The notes under the pieces: model-generated
Told to the model about the DNA's origin: nothing
Databases searched by the model: none
Seen by the model: the letters and a program-made list of their open reading frames with translations, nothing else
In this document: positions 27,588 to 35,456 of the stretch, piece after piece
Numbering within the stretch: position 1 is the stretch's first letter
Layout of the letters: every line of letters begins with the position of its first letter
Position numbers and translations under genes: made by a program
Assembly: GCF_014639155.1 (NCBI RefSeq)
Contig: NZ_BMFT01000001.1
Location: forward strand, 3,149,045 to 3,213,044
DNA: 64,000 nucleotides
Reading direction: 5' to 3'
Source of the DNA: Paenibacillus segetis
GTDB taxonomy: Bacteria; Bacillota; Bacilli; Paenibacillales; Paenibacillaceae

Positions 27588-29024
27588 TTAGATGTTATTC
27601 TCCCGCCTAAAAGAGCTAGGCGTTTGCCCAACCATACGCTTGAACACCTTAATGAAGTACGCATCATCGGCAAAACCCGTTTGAAGAGCAATCTGCTCCA
27701 CATTTAACTTGGAATGAAGCAGCAAACGCTTCGCCTGCTCGATCCGGATATTTTGCAAATAAACGATCGGCGTCTGCCCGGTTTTTTTGCCAAACACGGT
27801 GCTTAAATAATCCACGTTAATGGAGACCAACCTGGCTAAATCCGCAACCTTGATATTTTCCTTGAAATGCTCCAGCATATATTGAATCACCCGATTCACC
27901 TCGGGATGGTCTGTATAACTAACATTTTCCTCCTTTATTTCCCGGAGCAACTTACGTATGGCTTGCTGTACATAGACAAGCAGTGACTCATGACTGATGG
28001 TCGAATTTAGTTCCTGACGTTCCTCCGATTGTCGTCCTGCAAGCATGGCCAGCATATGAAGAAGATGGGCAGCCAGCATTTTCACCTCAATATGAGAGAA
28101 CGAAGAGGCTTCCATGCTATCCCACATTTGAGCTACCACATCAGCGCATTTGAGTTCGTCACGTTCTTCAAAGTAGCGGATCAACTCGGCTTCCAGCTCC
28201 GCGATAGACGACAGCCTGTGTCGCTCTTTCACCGGGCCTTCCTTACAGCCGTACCAATCTATGTTCAACTGATTGAGCGCAGAGCGCCAATCCTGGGACA
28301 GCTGGTTCAGATTGCTGCCGGCAGTCAGTCCAATGGAACCGTTCGAATTATTCCTACTCACATGCTCTGCCTTCTTCTGGAAGCTCCAGCAAAAGAATGT
28401 TGTCTGTCCCCCCTCATAGAAGGTTTGAACCAACAGATACTTCTCAGTTTGAATACTTGTCTGTTCCAGAGCAGAAGGGGTAGCTCCGCTCAACATTGTA
28501 ACAATATCAAGGCTCAAACTGCGGAATTTCTCTGCTGCCGCTATCGTTCCGGCCTGATCTATATCAGTCAACGCGACCATTCCCCGAATGCCTGACCAGA
28601 TACGATGATAATGAGGATAAAGCGCCTCTCCAGCCATGCTGAGTTCCTCAAGCAATGATTCCTTAATCCGCGCCAAGTTCTCGAGTAGAACTTCATCATT
28701 TAAGGACAGTTTTAACAGATAGTTAAAAGCTCCGTATTGGAGAGCATCCCGAGCATAATCAAAGTGGCCCATGGCCGTCAGCATAATAAAACGGCTGTGA
28801 ATTCCTGCCTTACGTGTTTCCTTTAAAAGTTCAATCCCGTCCATTCCCGGCATGACAATGTCAGCAATCACAACGTCGGGCTTATATTCCAGAATAGCCG
28901 CAAGAGCTTCCTTGCCGTTTCCTGCCTCACCTACAACACAAAATCCGTGACGTTCCCAATCCACTGTTTCCCGGATGGCTTCTCGAACAAATGCTTCATC
29001 TTCCACCAGTAAAATCGTCCACAT
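27588..29024 (-). CDS. Response regulator with AraC-type DNA-binding domain (YesN-like)
   Basis: A 478-aa regulator: receiver domain (about 1-120; ILLVEDEAF, phospho-acceptor Asp in VVIADIVMPGMDG), a long linker region, and a C-terminal AraC/XylS double helix-turn-helix (about 375-478, ending KVFKRMVGQTPSSFRR). The ATG at 29024 has AGGAG 9 bases upstream and overlaps the kinase gene by 29 bases, so the pair is coupled. It presumably activates the transporter operon it belongs to. Confidence 0.95.
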   Translation of the reverse strand: MWTILLVEDEAFVREAIRETVDWERHGFCVVGEAGNGKEALAAILEYKPDVVIADIVMPGMDGIELLKETRKAGIHSRFIMLTAMGHFDYARDALQYGAFNYLLKLSLNDEVLLENLARIKESLLEELSMAGEALYPHYHRIWSGIRGMVALTDIDQAGTIAAAEKFRSLSLDIVTMLSGATPSALEQTSIQTEKYLLVQTFYEGGQTTFFCWSFQKKAEHVSRNNSNGSIGLTAGSNLNQLSQDWRSALNQLNIDWYGCKEGPVKERHRLSSIAELEAELIRYFEERDELKCADVVAQMWDSMEASSFSHIEVKMLAAHLLHMLAMLAGRQSEERQELNSTISHESLLVYVQQAIRKLLREIKEENVSYTDHPEVNRVIQYMLEHFKENIKVADLARLVSINVDYLSTVFGKKTGQTPIVYLQNIRIEQAKRLLLHSKLNVEQIALQTGFADDAYFIKVFKRMVGQTPSSFRRENNI

Positions 29025-30792
29025 GCCCACCGTCTCCTTCCTGTGAATAAGGCGTTGCAATCAGCAAAGGTAGCCTGATTCGGACCAAGGTCCCTTCCGC
29101 ACCGGATATAAATTCCATGGAGCCCTCCTGCTTAAAAAGCAATTGCAGCCTTTCTCTCAGATTGCTCAGTCCGATGCCGTGACCGCTTCGTCTTCCCGGA
29201 TTGAGAGCGGCCGCTTCCATACCGATACCATTATCCTCCACCTCCAGAATAAGCTCGCTTCCCTCCGCTCTGACCCTCACCCAAATCGTGCCGCACCCGT
29301 CAGCTGCATCAAAGGCATGGACGATGGAATTCTCCACCAAAGGTTGAAGACTAAGCTTGGGAACCAAAGCATGTTGAACCGACTCATCCATTTCATAAAG
29401 AATGACAAAATGACCCCGGAAGCGAAACGCCTGTATGGATTCATAGGAGCGCAACAGCCTTATTTCTTCTTTGAGGGGAATCAATTCAATTTCCGAATTT
29501 AAGCTTGCCTCCAGTATTAGCCCCAAAGAGGCGCAAATGTCTGCAATCTCCTTCTGCTTTTCTTTTTTGGCAATCCATTTGACCGTATTCAAGGTATTCA
29601 ACAAAAAATGTGGATTCATTTGAGAGAGCAGCATTTGGAACCGAACCGCCTGCTTTTGCCGTTCTTCTAGCTTAAGCTTGTTAATAAGCGCAACTATATC
29701 ATCAATCATCCGGTTGAAGCTTTCACCAAGTGAACGCACTTCGTCTGTTGCATCCTTGCCAATAGAAATTTTGACATTCAGCTTCTTGTCCAGTGCTTCC
29801 TCCATGCTGCGCTCCAGGACATACAACGGCTCCGTCATTCGGGCAGACAGAATGATGGTCACCAGCACGAAGACGATGACGAGAATGGTCAAAAAGAGGA
29901 GAACGATAAACCTTAATTGCCGGATTTCCTGCTGCAGATCGCTTAGTGGCATTTGACTGACCACATACCAGTCTAGCTCCTCAAGATAGCTGTAATTGAC
30001 GAGAGAAGAGGAGTGTTTATCCTCGTAATGTCCTTCCTGTGCCTGTAGAGACATAATTCTCTGCATCATCTCCGTGCTGAAGGCTGTTTTCTTGCTATGT
30101 AGAACGGTCTCTCCTTGTCCAGTAAAGATGGTCAAATCCTGGTTGACCGGACTATCCTTTAATGTGCTGCGGAACCATTCTTGGATGTTGATGCTGATCT
30201 GCGCCAGTCCGAAATTTCCCCGTAGTTGGTCATCGAGAACGGTGTAAAGGCTTAGAAACTTACTTCCTTTACTACCATTCACATCATTCCAATCATCCGC
30301 CACCCAGCGATATGAATGAGCTCCGCTTTGCAGCTTCCTCTGCCAGTCTTGTAAATCTTTCAGCTCATTAGTCAACCGGCCATTAGGAGCATAGGAGGTA
30401 TATACATTGCCCTTAAGGTCTATGAATCTAAAATACAGGTCAGTCTGGTGGAAGAAAAAGCTGTTGTTAATTCCAAACATTTTACTTTCGATCACTTTCT
30501 TTCGGTCAAGGGCATCATACTTGTCCGGATCATGCATAATCTGGATCAAACTCTCGTCCTGGCTCAGCATGATATTTGCCTTATAGGCGAATGCCATCAT
30601 ATCCGTCAAGGACACATGAACCTGCTGCATACGCTCGGACATTCGATCCATCATATCCTTCTGACGAATCGCTTCAAAATGCTGGAACAAATAAAAGATA
30701 GCGACACACAAAGGAACCATCAGAAGGGTGATATAAGCTATGATAAGCCTGTGCTTCAGAGTGTTTGGAATAAAATTGCGCCAGTTTGGCAT
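28996..30792 (-). CDS. Sensor histidine kinase (YesM-like)
   Basis: A kinase of about 598 aa: first membrane helix (LIIAYITLLMVPLCVAIFYLF), extracytoplasmic sensor region, second helix near 290-315, HAMP, then the His_kinase domain with phospho-His in MNPHFLLNTLNTV and the ATPase motifs VENSIVHAF and DNGIGM. The start is uncertain: ATG 30792 has GGGGAG 14 bases away. It partners the overlapping response regulator, and the pair likely senses a sugar outside the cell, perhaps through the binding protein. Confidence 0.94.
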   Translation of the reverse strand: MPNWRNFIPNTLKHRLIIAYITLLMVPLCVAIFYLFQHFEAIRQKDMMDRMSERMQQVHVSLTDMMAFAYKANIMLSQDESLIQIMHDPDKYDALDRKKVIESKMFGINNSFFFHQTDLYFRFIDLKGNVYTSYAPNGRLTNELKDLQDWQRKLQSGAHSYRWVADDWNDVNGSKGSKFLSLYTVLDDQLRGNFGLAQISINIQEWFRSTLKDSPVNQDLTIFTGQGETVLHSKKTAFSTEMMQRIMSLQAQEGHYEDKHSSSLVNYSYLEELDWYVVSQMPLSDLQQEIRQLRFIVLLFLTILVIVFVLVTIILSARMTEPLYVLERSMEEALDKKLNVKISIGKDATDEVRSLGESFNRMIDDIVALINKLKLEERQKQAVRFQMLLSQMNPHFLLNTLNTVKWIAKKEKQKEIADICASLGLILEASLNSEIELIPLKEEIRLLRSYESIQAFRFRGHFVILYEMDESVQHALVPKLSLQPLVENSIVHAFDAADGCGTIWVRVRAEGSELILEVEDNGIGMEAAALNPGRRSGHGIGLSNLRERLQLLFKQEGSMEFISGAEGTLVRIRLPLLIATPYSQEGDGGHVDDFTGGR

Positions 30793-30896
30793 TGAGTAGG
30801 ATCCACTCCCCAAAAAGTAATAGTATGTTCTCATGTTACGAAGAGTGACGGAGGCATATATTCATGCAATCAAATAATTGCCTGATTACTCGAATA

Positions 30897-30957
30897 GGCA
30901 AAAAAAACCTCTTGTTTAAGAGGTTTTTTTGCCAAAACCAAAGCGAGCTTTGGTTTA
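30897..30957. terminator. Bidirectional terminator plus second hairpin
   Basis: The first hairpin GGCAAAAAAAACCTCTT/AAGAGGTTTTTTTGCC (30897-30933) has T runs on both strands. It is followed by a perfect 10-bp palindrome AAACCAAAGC/GCTTTGGTTT (30936-30957). They lie after the FAD oxidoreductase gene and before the kinase gene, splitting these into separate transcripts. The rest of the 280-base gap shows nothing I can name. Confidence 0.9.
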
Positions 30958-31074
30958 TTGTTGTTCATCTATTCGATTATATCACGTGTAAAAACGAGGC
31001 AAGTAGTTATAAAACTTGTAGATTCATATAACGATTCTTAGGAGTTGAAACTGCTTCCTATACCTATATATCGA

Positions 31075-33324
31075 TTATTCGTATACGCGAATCTCCACAA
31101 TCTCTGCATACGGGCAACCGTTGGTCGAGTCAACCACTATGCGGAGCCGGTTGGAGATAATAGGCCGATCCAGTGTATGCACCATTTTACGTTTCCGATT
31201 GTTTCGACCTTCGGCAACGGTGATCCAGTTGCCGTTCATATAAGCCTGCACACGGTAATCCTTGACCAGCTCGGGAATTGTCACGAACGACGTACGGTGA
31301 TGATGAAGATTAATCAAATCCTCGTTCACGTCGTCATTAAATGTAAGATGAATCGTGCAGATATTTACTGGTGTCGACCAACTCAGCTCCAGCCACTCCG
31401 GTGTGTCTTCCCGTAGCAAGGCTGACGACCACAGATGAGGACCAGCAAACGGCCGATGATATCCGTCGATCGCCTTATCTGGTGCGAATGCTTGTGTCAT
31501 AGAAAGAAGACGGAAGCAGATCGGTTTGCGGACAAACGGGCGCATATTCCACTCTACCACCGGCTGAGCTGGCTGTTGATCCCCCAGTTCCGGGGATACG
31601 ACAGGTTGCGGTCCTTTCTCGAACACAAGCACCCCAAATTGCGGCTCATCGGACAGATGTAAGACAATCTCTTCATTCGCTTTGACAATGAGGAAAGCAT
31701 TTTGTGGAGTATCGGGTTTCCAATGGAGGAGCAGCCTCACCCACTGCCCTACACCTTTCATTACCGGAGTCGAAGTAGTCGTCTGTATCGTATGCGGGAT
31801 ACAATTCTCACCTCGTCCGGTATCCCAAAGCTCCAGTTCCAATGTCGTATTCTCAGCCGCATCAACGAGCAACTCGATCCCATTCAGCTCCGGGTCGACC
31901 GGCAAGAGCAAGCCGATATCGGAAGCTAGTCGATAGGATTCAGTCGGCTTCTCCACAGCTAATTGCGTCAACGTGCTTGAAGCCGCTGATTTGGCACTCC
32001 GCGCCAAATCGATCGAATCTTCATTACGGAAACCGATGATAGACGCATCCTGACGAAGCAGTGTTTGCTGAAGTTCTCGCAAATGGGTCCGGTAGAACTC
32101 GCGTGGAGAAACTCCTTTCTCCGCGCATAATGCAGCACCGGTTCCAGCAGCCTCGCCAATAACGGCGCATGTCGCCATAACACGAGTCGTTCCGAATGCC
32201 ACATGCGATGCGCTGATATTGCGGCCGGCCATGATCAGATTGTTCACGTTGACGGAATACAAGGACCGGAATGGTATGTGATAGACCCCATCCGCATGTA
32301 AATGCTTGGAGCCGCTTTCCGTTGAATACATCCCTTGCGGAGGATGCAAATCGATGGACCATCCGCCGAAGGCCACACTGTCTTCAAACTCGCGCTGCGC
32401 CACGATATCATTTTGGTTAAGTACATAATCACCAATAAAGCGGCGGTACTCACGTTTTCCCGGGATGGAGCCCACCCACTCTAACGTCATATTGTCGGCA
32501 TCGAAGTTGCCGGAGTTTTTAATATAGTCCCATATACCATAGATCACCGCCCATAACTCGTCACGGATCCGCTCATTGTCGTGAACCGTATCCAATTCCC
32601 CGCCCCATTCGATCCACCAATAAGCGCATCCATTATCACCGCTGCGGATGACGCGCTTCAGGGGAATGGATGTCTCAGTTATATCCTTCGCAAAACTTGG
32701 CGGTATAAACTGAACAGGATGGCCCGCATCCTTCGTATAGAAGAACATCGTACTTCCCAGGGTAATATCATCTGCAACGGACGGTGCCCAATCCTCATTG
32801 TACTCGTCCCTTGCCTCGCGGCCGATGCGGTGCTTGGCCCCGGCCAGAAATCCGATCAGTCCATCACCTGTACAGTCTAGGAACATGTTGCTTTCAAAGC
32901 GGATACGCCGCTCTGAACCCATCATCCAGCCGGTAACTGAACGGATGACCCTGCTATCCGCGTCTCCTTCGGCTTCCACTTCATGGACATCGGTATTCAA
33001 GAACAAGCGGATATTGGGCTCCGCTCGCACAGTCTCGAGCACAATCATATCCCAAATATACGGATTCCCGTCGATATTTCGGTACTGATTTTCTATGAAC
33101 ATTTCGCCCATAATACCAGTCTCTCGCGCATATCGGTTCGTTCCGTGGGCGGTCGCTCCACAAACCCATACGCGAACCTCACTGCTTGAGTTTCCACCTA
33201 GCACCGGACGATTCTGAATAAGCGATACAGTCCTGCCCAACCGAGCTGCAGCGACAGCGGCACTCACTCCCGCCAAGCCGCCGCCGACAACCGTAATATC
33301 GGAAGTTATAACTTCCTGCCTCAT
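31075..33324 (-). CDS. FAD-dependent oxidoreductase with C-terminal discoidin-like domain
   Basis: A 749-aa protein. The N-terminal FAD-binding fold has the dinucleotide motif VVGGGLAGVSAAVAAARLG, then LGGNSSSEVRVW and RETGIMGEMFIENQYRN typical of the FAD_oxidored family found in polysaccharide loci. A second FAD stretch (NNLIMAGRNISASHVAFG) lies near residue 400. The C-terminal 150 residues (from about DKAIDGYHRPF to EIRVYE) look like an F5/8-type galactose-binding domain. No signal peptide. The ATG at 33324 has AGGAG 10 bases before. It is divergent from an AraC regulator. The substrate is unknown; oxidation of a sugar is inference. Confidence 0.85.
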   Translation of the reverse strand: MRQEVITSDITVVGGGLAGVSAAVAAARLGRTVSLIQNRPVLGGNSSSEVRVWVCGATAHGTNRYARETGIMGEMFIENQYRNIDGNPYIWDMIVLETVRAEPNIRLFLNTDVHEVEAEGDADSRVIRSVTGWMMGSERRIRFESNMFLDCTGDGLIGFLAGAKHRIGREARDEYNEDWAPSVADDITLGSTMFFYTKDAGHPVQFIPPSFAKDITETSIPLKRVIRSGDNGCAYWWIEWGGELDTVHDNERIRDELWAVIYGIWDYIKNSGNFDADNMTLEWVGSIPGKREYRRFIGDYVLNQNDIVAQREFEDSVAFGGWSIDLHPPQGMYSTESGSKHLHADGVYHIPFRSLYSVNVNNLIMAGRNISASHVAFGTTRVMATCAVIGEAAGTGAALCAEKGVSPREFYRTHLRELQQTLLRQDASIIGFRNEDSIDLARSAKSAASSTLTQLAVEKPTESYRLASDIGLLLPVDPELNGIELLVDAAENTTLELELWDTGRGENCIPHTIQTTTSTPVMKGVGQWVRLLLHWKPDTPQNAFLIVKANEEIVLHLSDEPQFGVLVFEKGPQPVVSPELGDQQPAQPVVEWNMRPFVRKPICFRLLSMTQAFAPDKAIDGYHRPFAGPHLWSSALLREDTPEWLELSWSTPVNICTIHLTFNDDVNEDLINLHHHRTSFVTIPELVKDYRVQAYMNGNWITVAEGRNNRKRKMVHTLDRPIISNRLRIVVDSTNGCPYAEIVEIRVYE

Positions 33325-33450
33325 GATTGAACATCTCCTTATAATAACTTTGAATATCCTTGATTTCATGATATACTTACACATTCCCAAATTCCATGCA
33401 TCATGTTACGATATCCTATATACTTTATTTCATTTGATGGTGGCGATAAG

Positions 33451-34242
33451 ATGAGAAGCGACTTTTCGATCCGGCTCGAGACGCACCTTCATTGGATCAA
33501 GAAAGAAACATTTGCTCTCGACCGGGATATTTATTCCTACTGGACAATGTTCGCTGTGGAAGAAGGTAGGTTCGCTTACCGCATAGAAGAACAAGAAGGC
33601 GAAGCCGGGGTTGGTAGCTTGGTGGTCTGCCCACCAAATACCTGGTTTCATAGAAGAACACTTGAACCTTTGACGTTTCACTTTATTCATTTCACGTGGG
33701 ATTCGGAGCCTTCTCTTGAGGAGAGGCGGTCATTGACCGGTAAGCTGATGATCACGGACATTGAACGGCTGTTTTCCGACTACCGTTACTTGCGATTGCT
33801 TGCGTTGGAACAGGATGAAGCTGCAATGGAGCGAAAACAACATCTGGTAAGCGATATATGGCGTTTATTCGAACTGGAGAGGAATGTACCGAAGGAATTA
33901 GGGTTACATGGGATGCTGGCTGATGTGGAGATGCGGAAGGCTGCCCAATTCATTGCAGCCAATGCGTTCGGTCCAATCGATATGAAGGACTTGGCGTTCT
34001 CACTGCAGCTTACCCCGGTGCAGTTGACGAGACGTTTTCGCGCGGCTTACGGAATGACTCCTTCCGATTATACGACTCGACTCCGCTTGGACAAGGCTAG
34101 CAAATTACTACTGGAAACAGAGCTTAGTATCGACAAAATCGCGCAACTGTGTGGATACGAGAATGGCTTCTATTTGAGCCGCATATTCCGGAACAAGCGG
34201 GGGATGCCCCCTTCACAGTATCGCAACATGCCTCGCGTCTAG
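33451..34242 (+). CDS. AraC-family transcriptional regulator
   Basis: A 263-aa one-component regulator: N-terminal cupin-like sensing domain (about 1-150) and C-terminal AraC helix-turn-helix pair (QLTPVQLTRRFRAAYGMTPS and IAQLCGYENGFYLSRIFRNK). I take the ATG at 33451 (MRSDFSIRLE), with GGTGG seven bases upstream; an upstream ATG at 33403 lacks a site. It is divergent from the FAD oxidoreductase gene and so probably controls it. Its 3' end is followed by the second copy of the 79-bp repeat. Confidence 0.92.
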   Translation: MRSDFSIRLETHLHWIKKETFALDRDIYSYWTMFAVEEGRFAYRIEEQEGEAGVGSLVVCPPNTWFHRRTLEPLTFHFIHFTWDSEPSLEERRSLTGKLMITDIERLFSDYRYLRLLALEQDEAAMERKQHLVSDIWRLFELERNVPKELGLHGMLADVEMRKAAQFIAANAFGPIDMKDLAFSLQLTPVQLTRRFRAAYGMTPSDYTTRLRLDKASKLLLETELSIDKIAQLCGYENGFYLSRIFRNKRGMPPSQYRNMPRV

Positions 34243-34271
34243 CTTCAGATCTAACAACTGGCTATATAACA

Positions 34272-34316
34272 AAAAAGCTTGTAAAGCTGGGAATCCAGCT
34301 TTACAGGCTTTTTGGC
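34272..34316. terminator. Bidirectional terminator between AraC regulator and phosphotransferase
   Basis: A near-perfect 19-bp stem AAAAAGCTTGTAAAGCTGG with flanking A and T runs; second copy of the terminator at 19992-20036, now serving two other convergent genes. Confidence 0.9.
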
Positions 34317-34350
34317 TTTACTCTAGAAAAAATTGCATTGTCCGATCTGA
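34272..34350 (+). repeat. 79-bp direct repeat, right copy
   Basis: 76 of 79 bases equal 19992-20070 in the same orientation. It includes the same terminator stem (one G-T wobble) and then an orphan 3' end of an esterase gene. Confidence 0.92.
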
Positions 34351-34366
34351 ATATCTGGGATAATGT
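34318..34366 (-). pseudogene. Relic of the 3' end of a CE7 esterase gene
   Basis: On the minus strand this reads ..HYPRYSDRTMQFFLE followed by TAA, against HEYLPGSSDRTMQFFLD and TAA at the end of the intact esterase (20038). The two base differences in the coding part are one synonymous change and one Asp-to-Glu change, the pattern of a diverged coding copy. An in-frame stop lies just before the His, and no more of the gene is present before the phosphotransferase gene begins at 34383. It is a fragment, not a working gene. Confidence 0.8.
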
Positions 34367-34382
34367 TAAGGACAGCCTTCTT

Positions 34383-35354
34383 TTAAATATCCAATGACTT
34401 AAATCGATCCCAACTCTGCTGTAAATTTTGCTCAGCCCACTGAAGATGGTTTGGATCGCTATATTGGCGGTAGGTACATTCTATATGTAAAATGAGGTCA
34501 AGATATAAATCATACATCATCAACCGTTTCTTCTGAGCTGTAGTCATCTCTTGTATACCATACCCTTGCATAAATGCAGGGCAGTTAGCCGAAGTTCGGA
34601 AGTAATATTCCATTAGCGGATCGCCCCAAAGCGCTCGCTCGCAATCGATTAATCCGGATATGTCCCCATCATCTACGAAGACATTTCCATCCCACAAATC
34701 CCAGTGTACCAAACAAGGGATCGTTACTTCTTCTAGGCTGGAAGAATGCCGCTCAATAGCTGCCATTACGTCCTCCGCTGCTGCTGGAAGTGAAACATTA
34801 GCATCCTTAGCGTCAGCAAGTAAACCTGCTACCATCGCCATAAATACATGAGTCCAATTCTCTCCATGTTGTTCTTCCAAAGAAAAATATCCAAAACGTT
34901 CTCCCTTAATCTCATTGATCAATCGATTCAGTCTACCTAGTTCTAGCTCTATCTTTTCTCTTTGCTCTGGGGAAAGAGCTTCCTTCACTTTGTTGTACGG
35001 CTCCCCAGATAGATACTCCATAATAAAGTATTCTCCTTCAATAACAGAACAACTGTCATCGTAAAAGAGTACTTCAGGAACAGGTATTCCTCCCGTCTGC
35101 TGGATTAACTTAAGGACATCAACCTCAGCTCTCATCACATTATGCTCATAACGCATAACTCCAGTCGATGAATTCAAGGGTGCCACTTTCAGTACCACTT
35201 TCTTCCCAGTATCCAGAACAATCGAATAAGCTGAGTTAAACCAACCATCCTTCAATTCATGAACTGACGATATACCGGCATGCTCACCAAAAGCAGCCTT
35301 AATTACAACGCTCAATTCATTCTCATCCAAAACAAGTTTAATCCCACTGTCCAT
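34383..35354 (-). CDS. APH-family phosphotransferase
   Basis: A 323-aa protein with the aminoglycoside/choline kinase-like fold: a nucleotide-binding N-lobe (KKVVLKVAPL), the catalytic loop HWDLWDGN (Brenner motif HxDxxxxN), and the metal-binding Asp in ISGLIDCERALWGDP. The family phosphorylates antibiotics, sugars or small metabolites; the substrate cannot be told. The ATG at 35354 has GAGGGGG upstream. A longer frame to 35423 would start inside the terminator of the GH42 gene and is rejected. Confidence 0.9.
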   Translation of the reverse strand: MDSGIKLVLDENELSVVIKAAFGEHAGISSVHELKDGWFNSAYSIVLDTGKKVVLKVAPLNSSTGVMRYEHNVMRAEVDVLKLIQQTGGIPVPEVLFYDDSCSVIEGEYFIMEYLSGEPYNKVKEALSPEQREKIELELGRLNRLINEIKGERFGYFSLEEQHGENWTHVFMAMVAGLLADAKDANVSLPAAAEDVMAAIERHSSSLEEVTIPCLVHWDLWDGNVFVDDGDISGLIDCERALWGDPLMEYYFRTSANCPAFMQGYGIQEMTTAQKKRLMMYDLYLDLILHIECTYRQYSDPNHLQWAEQNLQQSWDRFKSLDI

Positions 35355-35372
35355 TTGATAATCCCCCTCATC

Positions 35373-35416
35373 AAAAAAAGTACCCGCAAAGCTACAATAG
35401 CCAAAGCGAGTACTTT
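35373..35416 (-). terminator. Terminator after the GH42 gene
   Basis: On the minus strand AAAGTACTCGC and GCGGGTACTTT pair (with TTTGGCT/AGCTTTG inside) and run into seven T, 40 bases after the GH42 stop and right before the phosphotransferase ribosome binding site. Confidence 0.85.
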
Positions 35417-35456
35417 CTGTCATCGTGTATGCTATACGAATAAGACTGTGTTTACT

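Noticed and set aside
28029-28595. Plus-strand frame of 188 codons
   Set aside because: Antisense to the well-supported response-regulator gene; composition reads as a shadow.
34149-34397. Plus-strand frame of 82 codons
   Set aside because: It runs across the AraC gene end, a terminator and the esterase relic; none of this is coding on the plus strand.
35355-35423. N-terminal extension of the phosphotransferase
   Set aside because: The extension lies in the terminator hairpin of the GH42 gene, while a strong GAGGGGG site marks the ATG at 35354.
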